Shown piece after piece: positions 1 through 10,286 of a stretch of DNA of 64,000 nucleotides. The stretch is from an uncultured Psychroserpens sp. GTDB taxonomy: Bacteria > Bacteroidota > Bacteroidia > Flavobacteriales > Flavobacteriaceae. The stretch spans positions 310,001 through 374,000 of the forward strand of contig NZ_CANMVN010000001.1 of NCBI RefSeq assembly GCF_947501425.1. Reading direction: 5' to 3'. A program made the translations under genes and the position numbers. Positions within the stretch are counted from its first letter, which is position 1. Every line of letters starts with the position of its first letter. The notes under the pieces were generated by a model that did not search any database, was not told the DNA's origin, and saw nothing but the letters and a program-made list of their open reading frames with translations.

Positions 1-331
1 AGCGTTTTGCTAAAAACTGAGGAATGGTAGTCAGTCCACCTTTCAAATACTTAGGCAGTAAGTATAATGCTGTAACGACCATGGCAATAGCAGCAAGGGT
101 TTCCCATGCCATAACTAATATACCTTCAGTAAACGCAGAGCCATTAAGACCTACCAATTGTTCAGTAGATAAATTGGTCAACAGTAAAGAACCTGCAATA
201 ACACCTGCAGTAAGACTTCTGCCTCCAAGAAAGTAGCCATCAGATGAGGTTTCATCAGTTTTTTTGGTAGCGAAGTAAGAGATAATAGCAACTAAAGCAG
301 TGAAGCCAACAAAAGAAAGTATACCTATCAT
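1..331 (-). CDS. Sodium:solute symporter (SSS/SLC5-like) family protein, N-terminal part, truncated by window edge
   Basis: Reverse strand reads MIGILSFVGFTALVAIISYFATKKTDETSSDGYFLGGRSLTAGVIAGSLLLTNLSTEQLVGLNG..., with the SSS-type YFLGGRSL and LSTEQLVGLNG segments; open to window edge. Confidence 0.8.
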   Translation of the reverse strand, partial: MIGILSFVGFTALVAIISYFATKKTDETSSDGYFLGGRSLTAGVIAGSLLLTNLSTEQLVGLNGSAFTEGILVMAWETLAAIAMVVTALYLLPKYLKGGLTTIPQFLAKR

Positions 332-383
332 AATGTAGTTTTAGTACTGTAAAATACTAAAAAGCAGATTAATCAATATTGTG

Positions 384-2732
384 TTATTCCGAAATAGAAA
401 TCTGCCGTTTGGTTTCATTTCCATACTCATCAACGACTGTGATAAGGTGTTCTCCTGTTTCAGGAACAATAGCAAGCTCATGTATATCTCTTGTGGTGCC
501 TACGTAAGTTTGATCGAGATACCAGAACACCTTAGCCTCTGGTTTGGAGTGGGCAATTTTTAATACCAGATCATTGGTTTCTCCGTCAAAATCCTTAGGT
601 AAAAAGACCGTGTTATTCCGCTTCGGATAAATAAAATTCATAGCCTCCTGAGGTTCTCCCAAACAATCTAACCTCAATTTTGGCAATGGTTTATAAAATG
701 GGTTTTTAGTTTTATAGTAGTATTCTTTTATAGGTGATAATACAAACCAGGGTTTGTGCTTAATATTGCTAAGGTCTTCACAAGACGAATTGACCTGATA
801 GGTTTCTGTAGCATCAACATGGGCAAGAATATGATACGGACAAGGTTGTGTTTTTAAACCACTTAACTGAATGTAACGTTGTTCTGTTTCATCACAAATA
901 GTAGAAGCTCGATGTCCACTTTTAGAACAGATATTAACGGCTTGCATCTCGTCATACGGTTTTGAAAACCATTCGCTATTTGGTAACAGATCAAATACAT
1001 CAAATAAAATAGGCGCAGCTGTCTGCACACCAACTAATCCAGGACGACCTTCACCATCTGCATTGCCAACCCAAACTCCAACCACATAATCTTTTGTAGT
1101 GCCAATTGCCCATGCATCTCTAAAACCGAAACTTGTACCTGTCTTCCATGCAATTTGTTTTGAATCATCAAAAAACTCCCAGCTTTCATCACCTTCTGGT
1201 CTGTTCACTTTTTTTAAACTTTCATAAGTGAGATAAATAGAAGCCGCATCAAATAACGTTTTGTCTGTTGAGGTGCTTCCAAAGTTTACCATTTCCGAAG
1301 CTAAAAATGTAGGTTCTAAGAATTCATGGGTATAATATTCACTTGAGGTTTCAGAAAAATGATTCAATGTAGAAGATAGCGCAGCATAACTCTTACATAA
1401 ATCCCAAAGATTACTTTCAGCGCCTCCCAGAATTAGAGACAAACCATAATGATTAGCATTATATTTGAGATCTTTTAACTGTAGTTGTTTTAAATATTGA
1501 TGGAATCTGTCCAATCCGAAATCTTGTAACATTCGCACAGCTGGAACATTTAACGAACGTGATAATGCGCGACTTGCAGGAACTACACCATCAAATTCTT
1601 TATTGAAATTCTCTGGATTGTAGCTTCCAAACTGACTTGGGATATCTGTAACCAGAGTATTGGGTAAAATGTCGCCAGCATCAAGCATAGCAGCATATAA
1701 AAAAGGTTTTAGAATACTTCCTGTGCTTCTAGGCTTATCAATAATATCCACATCTTTTTGATGCGCTCTATCAGTTGGGGTATTACCAATATAAGCCAGA
1801 ACTTCTCTAGTGTGTACATCTAAAACCAAGACTGCAGCATTATGTATTTCATTTTGCTTAAGAAGATTATACTGGTTTTTAACTATATGATTTACACGTT
1901 CCTGAAGTTTACTATCAATGGTGGTTTGAATGCGTTTCCCTCGATTCGATATTGCCACTTTTTGTAAGAGATGAGGTGCAATTTGAGGTAGTGCATAAGG
2001 TTTTTGAGGTAAGCCTTCTGCAATTGATAACTCATAAGTAAGAGAATCGATGATCTCGTTATCCAAAAGTTTTTTGAGCAAGCGATCTCGTTTTTCTAAT
2101 AAGCGCTTTTGATTTTTCCCTGGATAAATCAGACTTGGAGCATTAGGTAAAACAGCAAGAGTTGCGCTTTCAGCCCAAGATAACTGGTTGGCATCTCTAT
2201 TAAAATAACGCCATGAAGCTGCATCAAGACCAACAACATTACCTCCAAAAGGAGCATTACTAGTGTAATAGGCTAGAATCTTTTCTTTAGAATGCCGAAA
2301 TTCTAAACGTGTAGCCAGAATGATCTCTTTTATCTTTTCAAAATAGGTTCGTGCTTGTCCTTTTCGAGATAAACGAATCACCTGTTGTGTTAGTGTGCTT
2401 CCACCACGCTTGACTTCTCCAGAGCTAATATTATCGCTTAGTGCTTTAGCTATCGATATAGGATTAAAACCTGGATGATCATAGAAATATTCATCCTCAA
2501 ACTGTATGATACAGGTTTTGAATTTCTCAGGAATACTATCATTGTGTGGAAACCGCCATTGACCATCAGAAGCTATTTGAGCACCTAAAAGCTCATTTGT
2601 TTTACTGGTAATAACAGTTGCAGTTGGATCTTTAAATAATTCTCCAGGTAAACAAAACACATACATGATCAGGAGTATTGTAAAGACAATAGACCTTTTT
2701 TTATGTCGTTTTATGTAGTTAACTAGTTTCAT
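384..2732 (-). CDS. pbpC: Penicillin-binding protein 1C (transglycosylase/transpeptidase)
   Basis: 782 aa; EDEYFYDHPGFNP, RGGSTLTQQVIRL (GT51), STGSILKPFLYAAML, KTGTSFGFRDAWAIG (transpeptidase), C-terminal PBP1C-like domain. Confidence 0.93.
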   Translation of the reverse strand: MKLVNYIKRHKKRSIVFTILLIMYVFCLPGELFKDPTATVITSKTNELLGAQIASDGQWRFPHNDSIPEKFKTCIIQFEDEYFYDHPGFNPISIAKALSDNISSGEVKRGGSTLTQQVIRLSRKGQARTYFEKIKEIILATRLEFRHSKEKILAYYTSNAPFGGNVVGLDAASWRYFNRDANQLSWAESATLAVLPNAPSLIYPGKNQKRLLEKRDRLLKKLLDNEIIDSLTYELSIAEGLPQKPYALPQIAPHLLQKVAISNRGKRIQTTIDSKLQERVNHIVKNQYNLLKQNEIHNAAVLVLDVHTREVLAYIGNTPTDRAHQKDVDIIDKPRSTGSILKPFLYAAMLDAGDILPNTLVTDIPSQFGSYNPENFNKEFDGVVPASRALSRSLNVPAVRMLQDFGLDRFHQYLKQLQLKDLKYNANHYGLSLILGGAESNLWDLCKSYAALSSTLNHFSETSSEYYTHEFLEPTFLASEMVNFGSTSTDKTLFDAASIYLTYESLKKVNRPEGDESWEFFDDSKQIAWKTGTSFGFRDAWAIGTTKDYVVGVWVGNADGEGRPGLVGVQTAAPILFDVFDLLPNSEWFSKPYDEMQAVNICSKSGHRASTICDETEQRYIQLSGLKTQPCPYHILAHVDATETYQVNSSCEDLSNIKHKPWFVLSPIKEYYYKTKNPFYKPLPKLRLDCLGEPQEAMNFIYPKRNNTVFLPKDFDGETNDLVLKIAHSKPEAKVFWYLDQTYVGTTRDIHELAIVPETGEHLITVVDEYGNETKRQISISE

Positions 2733-2754
2733 TTGTGTTCCCAGAGTGAGATTA

Positions 2755-3066
2755 TTAATTACTTAAAAATTCATAGTCTCGTTCTACCTTGCAAATTCTC
2801 ACCTTATACCAACTATACCATTGCGCTCTACCTTGTTGCTGAGCGATCAAATGATCTGTATGTTGTTTCCATTGCTTAATGGACTCTAAGTTATCCCAAT
2901 AACTTATCGTAATTCCTATGTCATTTCTGGCACTTTCAATACCCAAAAACCCATGCTGCTGTTTGGCAAGTGTTTCCATGAGCTGAGCCATTTCGGAATA
3001 GCCTTCGGTATCTTCAGCCTGAGTTGAGGTAAAGATGACTGCATAATAGGGTTTGTTATTTTGCAT
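2755..3066 (-). CDS. Antibiotic biosynthesis monooxygenase (ABM)-fold small protein
   Basis: 103 aa; YYAVIFTSTQ...GFLGIESARNDIGITISYWDNLESIKQWKQHTDH typical of ABM-domain proteins. Confidence 0.75.
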   Translation of the reverse strand: MQNNKPYYAVIFTSTQAEDTEGYSEMAQLMETLAKQQHGFLGIESARNDIGITISYWDNLESIKQWKQHTDHLIAQQQGRAQWYSWYKVRICKVERDYEFLSN

Positions 3067-3340
3067 GATATGTGCCTGTTTGATCTTTTTTAATTGCTTT
3101 TATAATTAGTACCTGACTGTTATCTAATCGTCGTATTGTAGACACCTTTATACCAACGGGAGTTTCGTTTTTATAAATCGTATCGTTTTTGATTTCATAG
3201 TCATCTTCAAATGAGATCATATCTCCAACATGATGACCTCCACCGTGTTTCCAGTTTAGAGTTTCCACTTTTGAATTGTCAATGCCGCACGAATAGCATA
3301 CCATTATTAACAACAAGATGATGTATTTTTTCATGGTCAT
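3056..3340 (-). CDS. Small putative lipoprotein, unknown function
   Basis: 94 aa; N-terminal signal MKKYIILLLIMVCYSCG lipobox-like; between A2M and ABM genes on the same strand. Confidence 0.6.
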   Translation of the reverse strand: MTMKKYIILLLIMVCYSCGIDNSKVETLNWKHGGGHHVGDMISFEDDYEIKNDTIYKNETPVGIKVSTIRRLDNSQVLIIKAIKKDQTGTYHAK

Positions 3341-3343
3341 CGC

Positions 3344-6300
3344 TTATTTTTTAACTGTGATCCAACGCCCTTTATTCCTCACAAAAAAGTCATTGTCATA
3401 CATGCCTTCAACTTGTGTTCCTGGTAAATAATACGTACCTAAATAAGCTGCATTGAGCATAACTGTAAATACTTTTGTTCCGTGTTTACCCTTTCTTGGT
3501 AAATCGAAATAGAAATTCACTCGATCATCTCTTATGTCTGTATATCTTGCTGTGCTGGTAGTTGTATCACCAAAAGCAGTGAAACGTGTATTGACAATTT
3601 CCCAACCTGAAGGGAATATTTGTGTTAGTGCCACATCATTCAAGTATTGATTTTTTAAATTACTAACACTTATTCTTGCTACAATGTCTTGTCCTTGCTG
3701 TAATTCGGAAATGTTTAAGCGATTTCCTTTTAAGTCGGTATAAACCACAGACACGCTCAATCCACGTTGTTCTGCGAGTTCTTCGCCAAGTGGTAGCTTA
3801 CCTGAATTAAGGACTCTAACATACACCAAATTATCTAATGCGTTTTCTAGCTTTAATGTATTTGAACCATCTTTTACCTCTAATCGACGCTGGGCAATAG
3901 TGTTTTTTGTAGTGATGGTTTCTGTTTTTCCATTAAAACTATAGCTGAAATTCATATCCTTTCCACCATTTGCCTCTACCAGCTTTGCCATAGCCAATAG
4001 ACTGTAGGCAGTGGTTTGCGTACTCATCCAGTCGTCACTAGATAATTCTTTAGCAATAGACTCAGCAATTGCTTTAGCTTTCGGATTTTCAGTGATGATC
4101 ATAGTTTCCAGTGCCATAGCTCGATTTCTATTTACCGAACCATAGGTGTAATAATTACTTTCAGAAGGTTCAAAATTAATGTTTGCCGTTCTTGATAATT
4201 GATCACTTGCCTCTTTTTGACCTGCTAAAGCATAGGCTGCTGCTAATCGCCATTTGGCTTCATTTGAAATCTCGGTAAATTCTCTAAGTCGGTTCATAGA
4301 GGCGAGATCTGGGCTTCCAGCTAATGCTAATGTGTAAAGTCTGTAAGCTTGTGCCAGATCAGAGTTGTAACGTCTATAACTTGGTCTCCAATCCCTAGCT
4401 GCTTGTTTTTGGTATCTCAACCAGTTACTTTTAAACGTTAATGGCAATACAAATCCTTTCTTTTCAGCTTCTATCATAAAATGTCCTGCATAGCTAGTTC
4501 CCCAATCATTAGCAGTGTTTTCTCCCATCCAGTAGCTCATCCCTCCGTTAGGACGTTGGAAATTACCCAAACGCTTGATACCGTTTTCAATATTGGATTG
4601 AATTTCCTGTTTTTTCTCATACTTTAAATCGAAAATATCACTCAAATATAACTGCGGAAATACGCCAGACGTGGTTTGTTCAACACAACCATGAGGATAC
4701 TTGATTAAGTATTGTAGTCGTTTAGAGAAATCCATTGGCGGAAGTGTAGAAAACTCTACAGTTGCTGTATTAGTTCCTGGTACTCCAAATGTGTTAAACT
4801 CTAATGATTGTGAAGCGTTAGGCTCAAGTCTTGCGTTTTCGTATAATGATGTAATCGGATTAGGGTTTACCACATCTAATTCTACTTTATAAGTTGACGT
4901 TTCGCCATTTCCTGTTGCAATTACTTCAACAGTATTTACACCTTTTGCTTTGCTGACATCCAATTCGAAATACGCCATTTTTTCATCTGGCTTGGCAAAT
5001 GTGAGTTTTTGAGAACTATTTCCAACTACAGAAATACCATCACTGAGTTTCAAGCTCAGATTTACATTTTTCACCTTTGGTTCCATAGCAAAGACGGTTA
5101 CTGGGAGTGTTACTTTTTCACCAGGACTTAGTTTCCTTGGTAAGGTTGCTAAGACCATTAATGGTTTTTTAACCTCCACAGATTTGTCTGTACTTCCATA
5201 AGCTTCGGTTTGATTATTTCCTGCAACAACCATAGTCCTTACAGCACCAACGTAGTTTGGTAATTTAATTTTATGCGAAGCTCGTTTACCAGCTTCAAGT
5301 TCAAAAGGACCTAAATAAGTAACAACGGGTTTGAATCGGTTTGCCTTTTTGTTCTTTCCTTTGGCAGCGCTTCCATCACCGCCAATAGCAAATACCTGAT
5401 CAACACTACCTGAATAGGCGCCAATCACATCATCAAAAATATCCCATGTTTTCACACCCAGCGCTTCTCGAGCATAAAATGCATTCCAGGCATTTGGTGT
5501 TTTAAATCGGGTAAGATCTAACAGGCCTTCTTCAACCATAGCAATGGTATAGGTCATTGGTTTTTTATTCTTTTCTGAAATAAACACTTCAAATTCCTGT
5601 TCTGGTCTTAAAACACTTGCCATACGTAATTCTGGTTCTAAGATGGTTTTAGGGTCTTCTACCAAAATTGGAATCACACCATATAAACGTATAGGAAGAT
5701 CATTACTTGTTATAGCGTGAGGTTGTAATAATGAAATATTGACAAATACATTTGGTGCCATTTCTGAAGTGACAGGAATATCAACTGTGGTTTCTCCTTT
5801 TGTGGTTTTTACCCATTTATAATCGATCACATCTGACCCATTTTCTATACTAACAAGAGCCCTTCCCTCATTACCAGATGGGAATTTAATTTGAGCAGTT
5901 TCTCCAACAGTATACTTATCTTTATCTGAAGCAAACACCAACATTTTAGCCGCTTCTTTGTCGTTTCCTGTTGACATTCCAGACCAGTTTCTGTAAAAAT
6001 ATGCTGTGCGACCTGTTGCATGACCACTTACAGGATCATAAATTCTAATGAGGTAGCGACCTCGTTCTTTTTCTGGAATTTTAATGGTGAATGTTGTTTT
6101 GCCATTTGCGCCAGTAGAGGCTTTTTGGTCTAATATGGGTCTGTGATAACTGCTAGATACATAGTTAGAAAGATTGTCATAAGAAGAGTTCCACCACCAA
6201 CGCCATTCTACTTTGTAGACTTTAATTTCAAGATTATCACGTTTTACAGGATTTCCATCTTTATCAACAACTGCCAAATCAAATGTTTGATTGGTGTCTG

Positions 6301-8941
6301 TAAAGTAGGAGCCGTAGTAGTTGCCTTTTGGAGAACGTAAGCCAACATAAGATTCATAGGGGGAGTATGTTTTTGTAAATGCATCTAAAGAAAAATCGCC
6401 TCCATTTTCAAAAGCTCTTACTAAAAATTGTGCGTTAAGCATTCCTGGAGCATTTTTTCCAATGTCTAATTTGGTGTCGATTGTCGCTTTTCCAGATTCA
6501 TCAAGATTACCTTCGAACACATTTAGTTCTTCGGTATTAAATTGGCGAGCAGGATCAGTAAAGACATAGCCTTTATAATTTTTAAAGCTTGTATATGAGG
6601 TGCTGAATTTTGCTTTAACTTCTGTTTTTATATTTTTTGCAGGTGCACCATGTAACCATTTAACGTCCAGAGATCCATTAAGAGGTTCGGTACTTGAGAG
6701 CACATCCTGATTAAAATCGATCTTGATCTTAAGTCGGTTAGGTTTTACGGTTTCAACTTTTAATGATTTATAGAATTGTGCACCGCCTACAGACACTTTA
6801 GCATTGTAGTTTCCTGTTGTTCCTTCGGAAACTGTAGGCACTATAAATTTATAGAAGTTATTGATATTATCAGAGGTTACATTTTTATAGATGAGTTTTC
6901 CATTAGGATCAGTTACCTCAAGTTTTACTGGATGTCCTTTAGGAAGCGTATTAGCTTTATCATTCAACATAAAAGTTAAAAACAAAGAATCTCCTGGTCG
7001 CCAGACACCACGTTCACCATAAATGTAGCCTTTGAGTCCACGTTGCAATCGGTTACCAGAGACATCAAACTTGCTCAATGACAGTGAATTTCCATCGGTG
7101 AGCCTTAAATAACTACTGTTATTGCCTTTGGTTGCAATTGCAAAGGCCGCATATTTATTAGTTTCATAGACAGCTAAACCTTCACTGTTTGTAGTTACAG
7201 AGCCTATTTCCTGTTGTTGGAAATTATATAGCGTAATGGTAGCGTTAGCTTCAGGAGTAGTATTTAGAAGATTTGTAACTGCAAAATAATAGGTGTTTTT
7301 TGCACCTTGTTTTACAATAATTCCAAGATTGGAAGCCAATAGATTTTGAGTGACTATACGATTTTCGTTGTAGTAAGCATCATGACACGGGTTCTCACGT
7401 TGTCTCCAGTTATAGCTGTAATTTCTATATCTGTAAGTACGGTTATCCCAGTATTCCTCTTCTCTTAAATCATCGTCTTCGGTGTTGGTATTTGCGTAAT
7501 TGTCTTCGTAATAATAATCTTCCTCATAATAGTAATCGTCATATTCATCATCTTCATTTAGTGCGCTATCAGGATTTGCAGTACAATCATAGAGCGAATA
7601 GCTTCTGTTAAAATCTAGTTCAACACGATATATTGCTCCAGGGTCTGCTTTAAAATATTTTGATAAATCAATACTGTAAGCTTTCCATTTTCCAGAGTTT
7701 TCAGCAGCAGATTGTAGTTCAATAGTTTGTTTGGCTATTCTTCGACCAACACGTTTGATCTCATTTCGATTATTGCTATTCATTGGATTATCTTGAAGAA
7801 ACTGTAAAACATTATCTTCAAATATTTTGATAATCCTAACATCAACAGCACTTAGATTAACTGCTTCAAAATTAAACTTAAGCTCGTTAGAATTTGGTAA
7901 AATAGTTCCGTTACTAATGAGTCTAACCTGAGGTTTGATTTCTTCAAAAGAGATGGCCTCAGAAAATGGTTTTTTGAGCTTGTAACCATCAATATTGGTG
8001 ATGCCCTGAAAGACATCCACCTGAATATTACCAACTAATTTTGTGTCTGGATATACTTTTAAAACATTACCAATAACACTAAATTTTGGATTTTTTACAT
8101 TTTGAATGGTGACCAGACCGTCAAAATTTTGTTGGGTTTTGATTGGGTCTGAAAAGTTGATATATAAAAATTGTTCAGGTGTTTTGTAAGCCTGTACATT
8201 AACTATAGTGAAGTTATTAATACCAGGAATTTTAATTTTGTTTTCGCCTTTATTGTCTGCTTTGATAGGTTTTCCATTCCATTTTATAATGATTTCAGAA
8301 TCATCTACTAAACGATTAATACTATCAATTTTGAAATCGAAATATGTTGAATGATCATTTAGCTCATTAAACTGTAATTTTAGCTTTTTGCCATTTTGTG
8401 TAGCCTCTACTAATGTCTTTGCTTCATCCAGAGAAATCACATCTGCCGATTTGATAACAGCTTCTAAATATTGCCATTTTTTACTGTAAGATTGTAAATC
8501 ATTAGTGTTGATGCTGAAATTTGGAGTTATGGTTTTAAATCGAAATACATAATCTTCATAATCTTTAGGCATATCCTTGTATATTTTGTCAAGTTTGACA
8601 ACTACAGTATACTCGGTTGCGGGATCCAAATATTCGTCAGGAGTAAATATCAGAGTATGTTTATTACTGGCTTTAAGTGTCCCATCAACATCTGGAGATA
8701 CGCGAATAATGTCATCTGTGATGTCTTGTCCCATTTCCCAACCTTCAACATCGTTCGATAAGTTTATTGTAATTGGTTTAGTAACAGATTGCATGCCTGA
8801 GGAGGTATAGCTTATATAATCTCTAAACTTAAATAGACTATCAGTGTCCTGAGTGATTTCATCTTTTTTCTTACAGGAAAAGATAATGGTGATACAAAAA
8901 ATGAGTGCAGAAAGATATTTTAGTTTCATGGTTATGGACAT
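3344..8941 (-). CDS. Large alpha-2-macroglobulin (MG) family lipoprotein with thioester-type motif
   Basis: 1865 aa; lipobox-like IIFSC; GERGVWRPGDSLFLTFMLND (MG2), PLMVLATLPRKLSPGEKVTLPVTVF, YPHGCVEQTTSGVFPQLYL thioester-like CxEQ; same strand as pbpC. Confidence 0.92.
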   Translation of the reverse strand: MSITMKLKYLSALIFCITIIFSCKKKDEITQDTDSLFKFRDYISYTSSGMQSVTKPITINLSNDVEGWEMGQDITDDIIRVSPDVDGTLKASNKHTLIFTPDEYLDPATEYTVVVKLDKIYKDMPKDYEDYVFRFKTITPNFSINTNDLQSYSKKWQYLEAVIKSADVISLDEAKTLVEATQNGKKLKLQFNELNDHSTYFDFKIDSINRLVDDSEIIIKWNGKPIKADNKGENKIKIPGINNFTIVNVQAYKTPEQFLYINFSDPIKTQQNFDGLVTIQNVKNPKFSVIGNVLKVYPDTKLVGNIQVDVFQGITNIDGYKLKKPFSEAISFEEIKPQVRLISNGTILPNSNELKFNFEAVNLSAVDVRIIKIFEDNVLQFLQDNPMNSNNRNEIKRVGRRIAKQTIELQSAAENSGKWKAYSIDLSKYFKADPGAIYRVELDFNRSYSLYDCTANPDSALNEDDEYDDYYYEEDYYYEDNYANTNTEDDDLREEEYWDNRTYRYRNYSYNWRQRENPCHDAYYNENRIVTQNLLASNLGIIVKQGAKNTYYFAVTNLLNTTPEANATITLYNFQQQEIGSVTTNSEGLAVYETNKYAAFAIATKGNNSSYLRLTDGNSLSLSKFDVSGNRLQRGLKGYIYGERGVWRPGDSLFLTFMLNDKANTLPKGHPVKLEVTDPNGKLIYKNVTSDNINNFYKFIVPTVSEGTTGNYNAKVSVGGAQFYKSLKVETVKPNRLKIKIDFNQDVLSSTEPLNGSLDVKWLHGAPAKNIKTEVKAKFSTSYTSFKNYKGYVFTDPARQFNTEELNVFEGNLDESGKATIDTKLDIGKNAPGMLNAQFLVRAFENGGDFSLDAFTKTYSPYESYVGLRSPKGNYYGSYFTDTNQTFDLAVVDKDGNPVKRDNLEIKVYKVEWRWWWNSSYDNLSNYVSSSYHRPILDQKASTGANGKTTFTIKIPEKERGRYLIRIYDPVSGHATGRTAYFYRNWSGMSTGNDKEAAKMLVFASDKDKYTVGETAQIKFPSGNEGRALVSIENGSDVIDYKWVKTTKGETTVDIPVTSEMAPNVFVNISLLQPHAITSNDLPIRLYGVIPILVEDPKTILEPELRMASVLRPEQEFEVFISEKNKKPMTYTIAMVEEGLLDLTRFKTPNAWNAFYAREALGVKTWDIFDDVIGAYSGSVDQVFAIGGDGSAAKGKNKKANRFKPVVTYLGPFELEAGKRASHKIKLPNYVGAVRTMVVAGNNQTEAYGSTDKSVEVKKPLMVLATLPRKLSPGEKVTLPVTVFAMEPKVKNVNLSLKLSDGISVVGNSSQKLTFAKPDEKMAYFELDVSKAKGVNTVEVIATGNGETSTYKVELDVVNPNPITSLYENARLEPNASQSLEFNTFGVPGTNTATVEFSTLPPMDFSKRLQYLIKYPHGCVEQTTSGVFPQLYLSDIFDLKYEKKQEIQSNIENGIKRLGNFQRPNGGMSYWMGENTANDWGTSYAGHFMIEAEKKGFVLPLTFKSNWLRYQKQAARDWRPSYRRYNSDLAQAYRLYTLALAGSPDLASMNRLREFTEISNEAKWRLAAAYALAGQKEASDQLSRTANINFEPSESNYYTYGSVNRNRAMALETMIITENPKAKAIAESIAKELSSDDWMSTQTTAYSLLAMAKLVEANGGKDMNFSYSFNGKTETITTKNTIAQRRLEVKDGSNTLKLENALDNLVYVRVLNSGKLPLGEELAEQRGLSVSVVYTDLKGNRLNISELQQGQDIVARISVSNLKNQYLNDVALTQIFPSGWEIVNTRFTAFGDTTTSTARYTDIRDDRVNFYFDLPRKGKHGTKVFTVMLNAAYLGTYYLPGTQVEGMYDNDFFVRNKGRWITVKK

Positions 8942-9033
8942 ATTATATTGGTTTGTATGATAGATTCAAACCATCAAATTGATAGTTGAACATCATAAAA
9001 TTACAGGATTTAAAAGGGTTCCATGCGTAGGTT

Positions 9034-9056
9034 ATTTTATCTGTTACAGATAAAAT
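9034..9056 (-). terminator. AT-rich hairpin downstream of iaaA (weak terminator candidate)
   Basis: ATTTTATCTG-TTA-CAGATAAAAT inverted repeat. Confidence 0.4.
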
Positions 9057-9085
9057 AGAATTCGTCATGTTATGTCAAGAATTCG

Positions 9086-10165
9086 TTATTCTTTATAAAT
9101 TCCAATCTCCAGTTCTCCCTTATCATTCATTGTTGCCCTATACATACCAGCAGTATTAAATTCGGCTACCATGTTACCATTTTTATCTACGGCAACGATA
9201 CCTCCATTGCCGCCTAATTCTGGAACTTTCTTTTGAATAACCTCCTGAGCAGCTTCTTTAAGAGACAGACCTTTGTATTGCATCAATGCAGAAATATCAT
9301 GGGCAACCATAGCTCTGATAAAATATTCGCCCCAGCCTGTACTTGATACTGCACAGGAATTGTTATTAGCGTAAGTTCCGGCTCCAATTATTGGTGCATC
9401 TCCAACACGACCATAACGCTTATTGGTCATGCCACCTGTTGAGGTTCCAGCAGCCAGATTACCATTTTTATCTAGTGCAGCACAACCAACAGTTCCAAAT
9501 TTGGCATTTTTTATATCAGCATCATAGAATGCTGTTTTTGCATCATTTTCTTTTTTTGCTTCGGAAGCTTTTACACGTTCTAAAGATTTAAATCGATTTT
9601 CAGTATAAAAGTAGCTAGGCTCTACAATGGTTAAACCTTGCTCTTTAGCATAAGTTTCGGCTCCAGATCCAGCCATCATCACATGTGGTGATTTCTCCAT
9701 AATTACCCTTGCAAGGTCTATGGGGTTTCTAACAGTTGTTGTGCCTGCTGATGCTCCAGCATTAAGTGTGTTTCCATCCATTATTGAAGCATCGAGTTCA
9801 TTGGTTTCCGCATTGGTAAACACAGCACCTTTTCCTGCATTGAACAATGGAGAATCCTCCATAACATTAATTGTTTTTTGAACGGCATCAAGGCTTGAAC
9901 CACCTTTTTCTAAAATATCATATCCAACTCTTATCGCTTCTTCCAATTTGGCTTTGTAAGCCGCTTCACGCTCTGGTGTCATGTTTTTTCTGAGAATGGT
10001 TCCTGCACCTCCATGAATAATTATGGCAAATTCAGCTTTTGATTCATTAAGGTTTTCCGAAGAATTTATTGTAGAATTTTCAACTTCAGTTTCAGTGTTT
10101 TTAGCTTTTTCAGCACAACCAAAACACATGATAAAAACGAAAAAGTAAAGGATGGATTGTTTCAT
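9086..10165 (-). CDS. iaaA: Isoaspartyl peptidase/L-asparaginase (plant-type Ntn-hydrolase), putative lipoprotein
   Basis: 359 aa; IIHGGAGTI, NAGKGAVFTNAETNELDASIMDG, KFGTVGCAALDKNGNLAAGTSTGGMTNKRYGRVGDAPIIGAGTYA (autocleavage Thr). Confidence 0.9.
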   Translation of the reverse strand: MKQSILYFFVFIMCFGCAEKAKNTETEVENSTINSSENLNESKAEFAIIIHGGAGTILRKNMTPEREAAYKAKLEEAIRVGYDILEKGGSSLDAVQKTINVMEDSPLFNAGKGAVFTNAETNELDASIMDGNTLNAGASAGTTTVRNPIDLARVIMEKSPHVMMAGSGAETYAKEQGLTIVEPSYFYTENRFKSLERVKASEAKKENDAKTAFYDADIKNAKFGTVGCAALDKNGNLAAGTSTGGMTNKRYGRVGDAPIIGAGTYANNNSCAVSSTGWGEYFIRAMVAHDISALMQYKGLSLKEAAQEVIQKKVPELGGNGGIVAVDKNGNMVAEFNTAGMYRATMNDKGELEIGIYKE

Positions 10166-10286
10166 GATTATATTAAATTTATAAGTGCTTTAAAGTTACA
10201 TTATTAAACAAAATGCTTCAAGTAAAAATGACTTTTTATTAGTAACTTCGCGTCAAAATCTAATAAATCATAAAAAACATACAAAT

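Noticed and set aside
6143-6979. Small + strand ORFs inside the macroglobulin gene
   Set aside because: Antisense to a clearly coding 1865-aa frame with no recognisable domain.
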